From Cydia pomonella (Eukaryota; Arthropoda; Insecta; Lepidoptera; Tortricidae): DNA of 64,000 nt. Where the stretch lies: contig NC_084717.1 in NCBI RefSeq assembly GCF_033807575.1, positions 3,907,692 to 3,971,691 on the forward strand. The letters run 5' to 3'. This document shows, piece by piece, positions 55,421 through 64,000 of this stretch (its first letter is position 1; every line of letters begins with the position of its first letter). The position numbers and the translations under genes are program-made. The notes under the pieces were generated by a model. It did not search any database. It had not been told where the DNA came from and saw only the letters and a list, made by a program, of their open reading frames with translations.

Positions 55421-58354
55421 TCAACAATGCACCGAGCCTTGTCCTGCGCCAGAATTATTGTCACCCATGAAGTGTCTAATTAATTTATTTTTTATTACTG
55501 CTATGCTATCATTATATATGTCGATATCACAATTTATAGAAACTTTATTTAAACTCATGCCTGCCCTGCATATGAAACTGTTTTTCCTATACCTAGTAGT
55601 AGCTTGGTAATTACTAATGGGACGAAAATGCCTTAGCCTCCTTGACGGAATATTAAAAGAGATCTTATTAAGCAAATTTGGACAATCTACATTACCTTTA
55701 ATAATATTGACTAAGTACACTATATCTGCAATTTCACGGCGCTTAACAAGTGGGATCAAATGATGTTTCTTACACAGCTTGAGATAGTCGATAGAACTAT
55801 AGTTGACTCGCATTTTATAACAAAGAAATTTTATAAATTTTGACTGTAATCTCTCAACCCTATCAACATAAATTTGATACTGAGGATTCCATATTTGAGA
55901 TGCGTATTCTAGTTTGCTTCTCACGTAAGCGCAATACAAGATTTTCAGAGTTTTAGGATGGGTAAAACAAACTGAACTACGCATTATAAAACCAAGTGAC
56001 CTGGAAGCTTTACCTACTATATTATCAATGTGTTCACTAAAAATAAGTTTGGAGTCATGAATAATACCTAAATCGCTCATGCTTCCAACTCGCTGAAGAA
56101 TGTTACTTTTTAGTGAATATGGGGTACAAATGTTATTTAATTTACGAGAGAAGGTTACTGTAAAACATTTAGTGGGGTTCAAATCTAATTTGTTTATAAT
56201 ACAATAGGCATCCAGCCTTCTTAGATCAGATTGTAGTGCACATGCATCAGCCGGTGAGCTAATTTTAGCAAAAATTTTCATGTCATCAGCAAAACTGAGC
56301 AACTTAGAGAACTGGAAGCAGCTACTTATGTCATTAACAAAGATGTTAAATAGAAGTGGGCCCAATAAAGACCCTTGGGGGACTCCACTTGGGATAGATA
56401 CCCAGCTCGACATATAATTATTAATCACCACCGACTGGCACCGATTTTTTATGTACGACTTAAACCATCTTAAGAGATCCCCTCTAATACCAATCAAGTA
56501 AAGCTTAGATAATAGAATATCATGGTCAATACGATCGAAAGCTTTACTGTAATCTGTATAGATAACATCCACCTGATGACCATTGTCCATCGACTCAGAG
56601 ATAAAGTCATTGAACAGAGCCAGGTTAGACACCGTGGACCTACGTTGTATGAAACCATGTTGAGTGTTATCTATACAATTTCTTAATGCTGACGAAATCT
56701 GCATGTGGACTATTCTTTCTAATACCTTGGCCAAGATACATAATTTAGAGATCGGTCTGTAATTGGAAACATCTGTTTTTGAACCTTTTTTTAAAACTGG
56801 AGTTATGAAAGCCGATTTCCAGATCGCGGGAACGGTACATTCCGCGAATGAACGACGGAACAGTAGTGAAATGGGTTTGGTTAATGCTTTGGCGCAGTTT
56901 ATGTAAAACAAGGCTGGCACCTGATCGGGGCCAGCTGATTTATTAGGATCGAGGCTTAGCAAGAGTTGGGTAACCAAGTCACCATCAATAGAGATACTGG
57001 CTATATCGCTAGCCGAGTCGGTATATTTATTAACGTTGCTACAACCATGCGGATCGCTTGCGGCAGGGATTCCAGAATCTAGGAAACTTGCTTTAAAATA
57101 ATCAGAAAACGCATTGCAAATATCAATCCCTGAATTCATAGTAACGCCACCATAACGCATACAACTTGGTATTCCAAAGGACTTTGAACGAGATTTTATG
57201 AAAGACCAAAATAGCTTTGGATTTTTACTCATATTATTTTCAATCGTTTCAATATAATCCAAGAAACATCGCTTTTCCATACGCCTAACTCTTTCCCTCT
57301 GACACTCAAAGGATAGCAAATCACACCTGTTACCATATAACTTAAATCTACGATGGTACTTATGTTTTTCTTTGATGGCTTTCTTTAGCGAGGATGAATA
57401 CCAAACTGGATAGGAGTTTTTGGAAATCAACTTATGAGGTACATACCTTTCTCTTAACTCTTTAAATTTAGAATAAAAATAATCAATACACTGGTCAAAA
57501 GTACGACTAGAGAACTCGACATCCCAGTCTGTCTCTAAAAGGTCTAGATTAATTAAATCATAATTGGCTTTGTTATAAAAGTATTTCATGACAGGTGCGG
57601 ATTTTAGAGATGTACAAGAAACGAATGTTACATAAATGCTTAATGCCTTGTGATAAGGGTCTATGGGTACAAGCGGGTTCTGGCACTCACACACAGTCAC
57701 TACGTCATTACACAACACAAGATCCAATATCTTACCATATATGTTAGACACTCCGTTATACTGGTACAAATCAAGATAATTTAGCTCATCGATCAAATTG
57801 CACTCATCTATGGAAGTATAATTAGATGGCAACAAATGTCGGTTACTTGACGTCCACACAATGCTACTTAGATTAAAATCACCGATAATTAGGAATTTAT
57901 CTTCAGGATTATTAGTTATTACTTCCCCAAGTTTATCAAGAAAGTTAGAAAGCTGACTAGAAAAAGAATAGCCCTGCCCTTGTTTGCATAAGTAAACAAC
58001 ACATAAATGTAGCTTAATCTTTCCATTATTAACTAATAAAGTGAGCCATAAGTCCTCCGCCGAAGAATGGTAGGTAGGCTGAGGATTGACGGCTAATTCT
58101 TTCCGCGTAGCAATGATAACACCACCTCCTCGACTCTGGCCCGTGAGCGCCAGGTCGCGGTCGCGCCGCCAAACCACATACCTGTTATCGAAAAGTTCTG
58201 AATCTGCGATACCGTCAACAAGCCATGTCTCTGATAAAAATATTATATCGTAGGAGGCCAATAGAATGTTGCGATAGAAATCTATAGTTTTGGATCGAAG
58301 GCCCCTAACATTTTGATAGTAAACAGAAAGTATTCCTTTATAGTTACTAGACAT
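55421..58354 (-). CDS. LINE ORF2: endonuclease and reverse transcriptase
   Basis: 977 residues from ATG, the usual length for such ORF2 proteins. Residues 8-245 form an exonuclease/endonuclease/phosphatase domain that nicks the target DNA: YYQNVRGLRSK at 12, SETWL with E42, GDFN at 158-161, DLVL at 211. The terminal SDH motif is altered to IDPYHKAL (H235). A linker with basic helices follows (310-390). RT spans about 490-770: AGPDQVPALF at 474, LKKGSKTDVSNYRPIS at 521, motif A YTDYSKAFDRID with D601, GVPQGSLLGPLLFNIF at 657 and FADD at 688-691. The enzyme performs target-primed reverse transcription in the nucleus. The 3' end of the frame is conserved C-terminal LINE sequence. No breaks seen. 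Confidence 0.95.
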   Translation of the reverse strand: MSSNYKGILSVYYQNVRGLRSKTIDFYRNILLASYDIIFLSETWLVDGIADSELFDNRYVVWRRDRDLALTGQSRGGGVIIATRKELAVNPQPTYHSSAEDLWLTLLVNNGKIKLHLCVVYLCKQGQGYSFSSQLSNFLDKLGEVITNNPEDKFLIIGDFNLSSIVWTSSNRHLLPSNYTSIDECNLIDELNYLDLYQYNGVSNIYGKILDLVLCNDVVTVCECQNPLVPIDPYHKALSIYVTFVSCTSLKSAPVMKYFYNKANYDLINLDLLETDWDVEFSSRTFDQCIDYFYSKFKELRERYVPHKLISKNSYPVWYSSSLKKAIKEKHKYHRRFKLYGNRCDLLSFECQRERVRRMEKRCFLDYIETIENNMSKNPKLFWSFIKSRSKSFGIPSCMRYGGVTMNSGIDICNAFSDYFKASFLDSGIPAASDPHGCSNVNKYTDSASDIASISIDGDLVTQLLLSLDPNKSAGPDQVPALFYINCAKALTKPISLLFRRSFAECTVPAIWKSAFITPVLKKGSKTDVSNYRPISKLCILAKVLERIVHMQISSALRNCIDNTQHGFIQRRSTVSNLALFNDFISESMDNGHQVDVIYTDYSKAFDRIDHDILLSKLYLIGIRGDLLRWFKSYIKNRCQSVVINNYMSSWVSIPSGVPQGSLLGPLLFNIFVNDISSCFQFSKLLSFADDMKIFAKISSPADACALQSDLRRLDAYCIINKLDLNPTKCFTVTFSRKLNNICTPYSLKSNILQRVGSMSDLGIIHDSKLIFSEHIDNIVGKASRSLGFIMRSSVCFTHPKTLKILYCAYVRSKLEYASQIWNPQYQIYVDRVERLQSKFIKFLCYKMRVNYSSIDYLKLCKKHHLIPLVKRREIADIVYLVNIIKGNVDCPNLLNKISFNIPSRRLRHFRPISNYQATTRYRKNSFICRAGMSLNKVSINCDIDIYNDSIAVIKNKLIRHFMGDNNSGAGQGSVHC

Positions 58355-58820
58355 TACAAGATACTAAAGATAAAACATAATAACAATTATATAACAGATA
58401 ACAATCGGAAGCAAACTTCGTCCCAATAGTGTTAAATTTATAATTTTCCTCATTTTTATACAAGGTACTTAGCAATAACAGTAAATTATTTACGTATAGA
58501 AATTTATAATCCCAACCAAGCATAGAAACTGTTCCATAAGAGTGACAAGGCAAGCAGTAACAATAGTAAGACGCGTAAGCGCAATAATTGGCTATAAGCA
58601 AAAAGGAGACAAACATATTTAGCATAACATAAACATCAAACGCATTCTGGTAATACGAGTAATAAGCGCAGGTGACAGGCCGGGCAATAGGCAGCGATAA
58701 CAAACAGCATTCCACAGAGCGTACGGTTCTCAAAGTTTTACTATAATCTATAGGAAAATAAACCGCATAGAAAATATGTGTTTTTAAATAGTGTAGTACT
58801 AATTTATAATAATCACACAC
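58347..58820 (-). other. stop-free spacer frame between LINE ORF1 and ORF2, no ATG start
   Basis: 157 sense codons without a stop fill the gap exactly. The frame's first codon GTG shares a G with ORF1's TAG stop, and its own TAG stop overlaps the ORF2 ATG (ATGTCTAG). The translation is rich in Tyr, Cys and Leu and matches no domain I know. The first ATG is about 66 codons in. It could be chance, a reinitiation or stop-restart device, or decayed coding sequence. A separate protein is not demonstrated. Confidence 0.35.
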
Positions 58821-59743
58821 TACAATAGTTTGTTTAAATCTGCCTGATTATTAATAACGAATATTTTAGACGCATCGTCCTTCCGCACGTGTATTTTCCC
58901 GTACTTCACCCATATATACATATAACCTTTCGGCTTTAGTGACGTCTTTGCAGAGGTAAGCAACTTTTTGTAATCTGGGGTTAGATGGTCGTTTATGAAG
59001 ATATTCTGCGCGTTCCCAACAAAGCCGATTTCGCTAGCAATAAGTTTCTTTTTTGCACGAGCAGAAGCGACAAAATCCTCTTTTACGTAGCGGTGGATAA
59101 ATCCTACAATGATCAGTTTCTCCTTATTATTGTATGTTGGCACCCGAGAAATGTAATTAACGCTTGTTTTCTGGACTGGGTAGCCAATCGCTATTGATAT
59201 CTGATCGAGGATTTTGAACAAATCTTCGTTTTGCCTTTGGGGTACTCCTTTTACCTCAACGTTGTTAAGACGCTGCCACTGGTCCTTACTTAGATTATCG
59301 CCCTTGAGGGTGTCCAGCTCTTTGTTTATAGACTGAATATCGCCTTTAATACTCGTCAATTCCGATAATTTGCTCTCAGTTTTGTCCAACCGCTTCTTAT
59401 GGTCATCTAGTGATGCGCTGTTGAAATCACAGGCTTTTCTGAGCTCGTCGATTTCCTTCTTTATATCCTTGACATCTCGCACAAGGCCCGGCATACCTTC
59501 AAGCTGACGCTGGATGGATTTTAGTTCCTGCATGATAGAATCAAGTGAAGCAGCCTCGGCACTTTTTAACGGCGATGACTGCTCCAAAACTCGACAATCG
59601 GGACATTTCCACTGGGCCTTACGCGAACCCAGTTTACGGTAGCCCATTTCAGTTACTCCGGCACAACAAAAACCAATTAAATTATTGCACGTAGTGCATT
59701 GGGCACAGTCATTCACTTCACTATGACACCGAGCACAAAGCAT
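58820..59743 (-). CDS. LINE ORF1: PHD finger, coiled coil and FP-type C-terminal domain
   Basis: 307 residues from the first ATG at 59743; an upstream TTG in frame is unlikely to be used. Residues 1-50 form a PHD-like Cys/His finger (CARCHSEVNDCAQCTTC, CCAGV, WKCPDC). Residues 65-160 are heptad-rich coiled coil (IMQELKSIQRQLEGM, LDKTESKLSELTSIKG). The end from WQRLNNVEVKGVPQ to IHVRKDDASKI resembles the C-terminal domain of baculovirus FP25K-like proteins, which is common in insect LINE ORF1s. The protein probably trimerises, binds element RNA and escorts it to chromatin. The stop TAG overlaps the spacer frame by one base. Confidence 0.88.
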   Translation of the reverse strand: MLCARCHSEVNDCAQCTTCNNLIGFCCAGVTEMGYRKLGSRKAQWKCPDCRVLEQSSPLKSAEAASLDSIMQELKSIQRQLEGMPGLVRDVKDIKKEIDELRKACDFNSASLDDHKKRLDKTESKLSELTSIKGDIQSINKELDTLKGDNLSKDQWQRLNNVEVKGVPQRQNEDLFKILDQISIAIGYPVQKTSVNYISRVPTYNNKEKLIIVGFIHRYVKEDFVASARAKKKLIASEIGFVGNAQNIFINDHLTPDYKKLLTSAKTSLKPKGYMYIWVKYGKIHVRKDDASKIFVINNQADLNKLL

Positions 59744-59868
59744 ATTAACTGTTTTTTTTATTTTTAGCAATTAATAAATTAAAATCGTATTGACACAGTT
59801 TGGCGACCACTGACTTTGCTGTCGGGAACTGCACGCGTGTTATCCGTAAGAGGGCTAGGAGCGGACTG

Positions 59869-60633
59869 ATAATATATAATGAAAATATCTCACTTAGTAC
59901 AAAATAATGCCCGCCCCATACTTATTGCTCTTTCTCGAGTGTATAATTGTTTGGTAAAACCTTCAGAAAAAATCATAAAAAACCATTGGAGAGAATACAT
60001 ACCAAACAATGAAATTGTTGCAATCGCAACTTGTGCCACGCGTGAAATTCATGGCGCTTACGCGTTTATGTCGCGAGATTAACGCTCCGATTCCATAGTT
60101 TGCTGTCGGCCGACAACAACTCATGGCAAAATAACCAGTAACTCTGTGCCGATTCTATACGTAGTAATAATAGTTCAGTCGAAAAAATGTACTTTTCTTA
60201 ATTTAAAATATAGATAAATTATAAATTGGCGAATGGTGTATCAGATCAAAAATCTAAAACGGAACATTTCGGAAATGTGCAATGTAAAGTTGTGTGCAAA
60301 TAAATAAGAGTGTTGTAGCGGCATCACAATCAGCGGCACCTCTAATATCGTTGCGATGCGACGTCGCGTGAAGCGTGATCGCGCGACGTGCAGAGCGGGG
60401 AAGGGGTGTTATAGACTACAATATATACCAGAGACTACAATGTCTTATGATGTATTGGCATCCAACATTTGCCTTAAGGTCAATGTGGGGAAAAGACCGG
60501 CATATAAAATGTTTGGTTGGGAAAATCTTCATAAGTATTTGTATAAGTACTTCGCTCAGACCATAGAGGGATAAGTAAGCAAAGAGTGCTCACTCCATAC
60601 ATCAGTTTTCTTACCAAACCGCTTATTATTTTC
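59869..60633. other. no gene seen
   Basis: Two overlapping 60-70-codon frames near 60356-60574 are not protein-like. CTGTCGGCCGACAAC at 60104 is a small palindrome. Confidence 0.4.
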
Positions 60634-60950
60634 CGACACACCTAGCGTCAAATTGCGGATTTATAAGTACCGCTACTTGACACTAGATGTCACGAGTGTC
60701 GCGACTGATGAAAAGTGTATTGCTCAACAATTTACAACAAAAGCTAAAGGAAAAAAGCAAAAAAAAAAGTTTTTTTTTTTTTGAAAATAGAGTTCCGGTT
60801 AATTTGGTTATAATATTAGCTGGAAATTAGACATTACACATTAAAAACATTAATTAGACATTTTGGGCATTAGACTTTTCGTTCATCGCAACATCTATTG
60901 TCAAGTAGCAGTACTGATAAATAATCGGCTATTTGACGCTAGATGTCGAC
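60634..60950. mobile_element. MITE with CTAGCGTCAAAT arms
   Basis: Left 60634-60692 and right 60886-60950 are inverse copies with gaps (CTAGCGTCAAAT, TACCGCTACTTGACACTAGA against TCTATTGTCAAGTAGCAGTA, ATTTGACGCTAG). Non-coding middle. Confidence 0.75.
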
Positions 60951-61286
60951 TATGAAAATAAGAGGGGAAGAGCTTCGCTCCTTTTGCTCGACTGGCCTTC
61001 TCTAACTACTGGAGTATGTGTACAAACGTAACAGTTAGAAGCGACGAAAGTGCGTGTAGATGATCTTTAACACGTTGACCTTACAATTTTTAACGTATTG
61101 AAAAGTATAAGTATGACAATCTTAATTTCCACTGTATTACTGTAATACTGTTATTATTTTATTTCGGAAATAAAACATTTGTATTTTGTATTTTGTATTA
61201 TTTTGTTTGATTGCGTTTTGTTAAAGCATTTAAAATTTTTTTGATTAGTGAATTATAATGACTGCTAAGCAGGCAAGGAATAATAG

Positions 61287-61538
61287 CGGCCCGATTTGAA
61301 GAATGAGATACGATAACGATAATATCTGGTTTAGATATCATTTGTATGTCGTATTGACAGAAGTAGCTCGATTCGGGCAACCATGTCACTTTGATGTTAG
61401 AAATATCGTAGATAGATCTTATTGGGATCACAGCGGAATCAAAATTAACATCAATTTTGACATGTCGTTTAGTTATCGATCTTTTAAATATCTTTCCAAG
61501 ATCTTAAACGTGTCTTCATCATTCTTCGAATCGGGCCG
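61287..61538. mobile_element. MITE, GGCCCGATTCG family, copy 4
   Basis: CGGCCCGATTTGAAGAATGA to TCATTCTTCGAATCGGGCCG, 252 bp, with TAG on both sides as a possible 3-bp target duplication. Confidence 0.85.
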
Positions 61539-62235
61539 TAGGACTACGAAATCTACCAGAGACAAATAGTGTTCAGAATAACAGACAGTTTTTTGGTGAT
61601 ACTGACATTGTACTTAATAATAATTTTATCTCCTGTAACCTTAATTTTATCTTCGTCAAGCGGAATCCTCATGTAACTTGGTCAGAGGTGTCGTGCGGGC
61701 GTGTGCGCAAGATTCGATAGCAAGTTTGCTCAAAATCGCACTGGTTGTTAAGTGTAGTCAATTGATGGCGCTTAGTTAATTTCTTGATTGTTTGCTTGGA
61801 ATGATTATTTTCTTAATATAACGGCGCCCAACAGTAATAATTTCATTTTTATAAATTCAGTACATCTTAGTAAAATAGTAGACGGTGGTCTTTTAGTTCT
61901 AACTGACACCAAACCTGACCCAGAAGCTCTTATGTGATTTGTGAAATCACGGCTGAGATAGTTTTCTCATTCCATATAACTCGTAAGTCGAAAGGTGTCC
62001 GTGTTTTTATTGGCATACCGTTTAATTCACTTTTTCTTTTTTTTTTGTCTAGCATCTTCTCCCGTGTATGTGTGATTTATATAATGAATGACTTTCTTTC
62101 TTTCTTAAATATTCCTTAAATTGTATATATCTTTTCAATTTTATTAACCTTAGGGAATAGCCCAGTTTTTTTACGGTAACAACATAATAGACATGCATGA
62201 CGTGTCTATCTATGTTACCTACATTTGGATTCAGA
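61539..62235. other. no gene seen
   Basis: AT-rich. TCAGA at 62231-62235 is the left target copy of the next element. Confidence 0.4.
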
Positions 62236-62344
62236 GGGGCCTACCGCGAACCACATTCGACGTGTTGCCTCTCTGTCGCACTTGTAAATTCGTACGTAAG
62301 TGTGACAGGGAGGCAACACATCCAACGTAGTACGCGGTAGGCCC
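62236..62344. mobile_element. 109-bp hairpin MITE with TCAGA target duplication
   Basis: Arms of about 47 bases (GGGCCTACCGCG...GTGTTGCCTCTCTGTCGCAC and inverse) around a 13-base loop. TCAGA at 62231-62235 and 62345-62349. Confidence 0.85.
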
Positions 62345-62772
62345 TCAGATTGCTATAACGTGACTAGCTTCAACCATCTATATTTAAGTTATAATAGATA
62401 CTCTAGTCTATATCCTACTCTATGCCCACATGTGAAACGATGCGAAAAAATAATTTCCTTTCGACACTCGAACATACGTACCGTCTTGCGGGATGAGAAA
62501 TTTGAGCCAAGTTAAAGACAAGCTGCTTCAGCCATTATTGCAGCTTCAAATGGCTTACGGAATAGGTAAGGTGTTTTGGGGTTATTTCGACAGGCAGCAC
62601 GATTCTTTGAAAAAGGGGTTTATATCAGTTACGAGAAAAAAGTTTTTGGCTGTGAATTTTGTAATGTTCGCGATTTGAATTGAATATCACAAGTATTTTT
62701 TTCTCATATTCTCAATAGCATTCTGCTCATTATATTTATCTATGCTTTATAAGAATTGTGTTTATTTTTAAA
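62345..62772. other. no gene seen
   Basis: Short frames only. Confidence 0.4.
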
Positions 62773-62832
62773 ATACAGGAGACAAACGAGCAAACAGATC
62801 GCCTGATGATGAGCGATTACCATCGCCCATCA
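62773..62832 (-). repeat. LINE tail fragment, 28.6-kb subfamily
   Basis: GGAGACAAACGAGCAAACAG, CGCCTGATGATGAGCGATTA, CATCGCCCATC match the 3' tail at 28605-28660. Confidence 0.65.
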
Positions 62833-62998
62833 CCAAGATTACGAATTATAACTTGTTTTTACTGTGTGGTCTTATGGACAACGCTAGTGTAGTGTAGTTA
62901 CTTTTAACTAGGGAATACGGGGTTTTACGGATTTTCTTTATTAAATAGTGATAAAATCAGTAAAAAATAAAGACTATTTTGTAAGTTATGAAATGAAA

Positions 62999-63250
62999 TA
63001 AAAATATAAGAATAAGAATAAGAATTTTTTTATTGCCACATATTACAGGTTCACTATAAAACAAAAGTAAAAATAAAACATTACATAATAAAGAAGAAGA
63101 AAAAGAATTATAATAATTTATACATATGAATAACGCAGAAATATTGGGCAAAGGGTTCCAGTCTCAGCGTGTGCTGGGCTGAGATGCCCGGCGCTGGTTT
63201 TCAGACCGGTCCCAGACTAGGACGGTCGGTCGGAGGATAACATAATTACC
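62999..63250 (-). repeat. LINE 3' end with (TTATTC)n tail
   Basis: On the minus strand GTCTGGGACCGGTCTGAAAA, CCAGCGCCGGGCATCTCAGC, CAGCACACGCTGAGACTGGA, then AT-rich UTR, GTGGCAATAAAAAAATTC and TTATTC repeats. The wording is common at lepidopteran LINE 3' ends. No protein frame kept. Confidence 0.7.
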
Positions 63251-63614
63251 AATTACAATTATATGCCATTAATATGCCATGGGTTACTTGAAATTCTGCT
63301 GTATGTACATCAAACAGTAGCAATCAGCAATCCCAAATTTTAATAACAGCCTTTTAAGATCGCGACCTGGAGAGCAATTCGAACTCTATAATCAGATTAT
63401 ACGGAATAATCCCAATGCACCTCATATATTGTTTTAGTGCGGCTTTAGCTTACCAAAGAGAGCCTTTGTTATTGCTGTTTCTAGCTTCGCTTTTAGGTAA
63501 TCTATTTTAAGTATAGTAATTATTGTTTGCTTTTCTAATACTGCGTGAAGTTATTATAACCTACGTAAAGCGGTATTTAGATTTCACAAAACTAAAAAAA
63601 AAATTCAACAAGTT

Positions 63615-64000
63615 GTCCTTAACACGTTCGCTGCGGCAACCCAAAACCATGCCCTGAATTTCAGTGCGTTACGAGGCCTAATATACCCCGTAGAGGGTTT
63701 CACTATGTTGCGTTACGGGTTTCAATATGCCCCGCACACCTACCTTCATTTAGGATGTTCTAAAGTCCCCAAAACATATTTAATGTAAAAAAAAAATATG
63801 CCAATTGAAAGATTACGAATGCTGCTATGTTACTCTGCCCCCGTATCTGGATCTGATGAAAACTTATCAAGTTATTGAAAAAAGAAAAATACGGGGTTGC
63901 TTTAACCCCATGTCGCACTAGAGTTGAAGAAAACAGGGGGTTTATCGAACCCCGTAACGCACACGCCGTATTTGTGTCGATAAATTAATAGTGATGTGAA
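63615..64000. repeat. internally repetitive element running off the right edge
   Basis: Starts TTAACACGTTCGCTGCGGCA. The block GTGCGTTACG-GG...CCCCG occurs near 63662 and 63706, and inverted near 63935 (CCCCGTAACGCAC). Probably a MITE whose right end lies outside the window. Confidence 0.5.

Larger units (their letters stand above)
55151..59868 (-). mobile_element. complete non-LTR retrotransposon (LINE), CR1/jockey group
   Basis: About 4.7 kb on the minus strand: 5' UTR of about 125 bp, ORF1 (59743-58820), spacer, ORF2 (58354-55421), 240-bp 3' UTR and an A-rich tail (55180-55151). Both ORFs are uninterrupted with active-site motifs, so it may be competent. Pieces of its 3' UTR occur at 6508-6636 and 43765-43930. 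The exact 5' end is estimated from CAGTCCGC. Possible short target duplication (ATATAT...ATAC-like) is too weak to call. A PHD-plus-FP-type ORF1 favours CR1-like over jockey, whose ORF1 usually has CCHC knuckles. Confidence 0.9.

Overview
The window reads as nuclear DNA of an insect, most probably a moth or butterfly (Lepidoptera). The grounds are indirect. It is AT-rich, every recognisable coding segment belongs to a eukaryotic mobile element, and many repeats look like families common in lepidopteran genomes: tRNA-derived SINEs with A and B boxes, RTE-type tails ending in (GAT)n, LINE tails ending in '...caccgacgtagtat(A)n', and a LINE first ORF with a PHD finger and a baculovirus-FP-like C-terminal domain. 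I found no host protein gene, rRNA, functional tRNA, CRISPR array or operon. I read the region as transposon-filled intergenic or intronic DNA.

Layout. (1) 1-6324: two nearly identical Ty1/copia elements lie tail to tail. Element A (+) enters from the left edge and ends in a shrunken 48-bp LTR. Element B (-), 1810-6324, has both 257-bp LTRs, a tRNA-iMet-type primer site and an uninterrupted gag-pol frame missing its first part. Their LTR ends form a palindrome with a 4-nt spacer. (2) 6.3-15.1 kb: decayed LINE pieces, a SINE, several MITEs and an unexplained duplicated segment about 190 bp long. (3) 15127-18577: a complete BEL/Pao element (-) with GTTGG target duplications and almost identical LTRs. 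Its interior has lost most of pol, but it keeps a gag frame and three 141-bp tandem repeats in its leader. (4) 18.6-35 kb: RTE and CR1/jockey-like remnants, SINEs, nested MITEs, and two consecutive 35-bp-arm hairpins with ACTG loops at 21768-21914. (5) 35.6-45.5 kb: a hairpin repeat family and a pair of TTAA-flanked MITEs. (6) 48-55 kb: MITEs, an RTE 3' end and a 33-bp retrotransposition scar. (7) 55151-59868: a structurally complete LINE (-) with intact ORF1 and ORF2. (8) 59.9-64 kb: MITEs, a LINE 3' end, and a repeat running off the right edge.

The elements do not form one pathway. Inferred activity is highest for the copia pair, the BEL/Pao element (two LTR differences) and the LINE. The copia and LINE proteins could act for themselves. 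The BEL/Pao copy lacks protease, RT and RNase H, so it would need enzymes from a full relative. The MITEs would depend on absent transposases, and the SINEs on LINE machinery.
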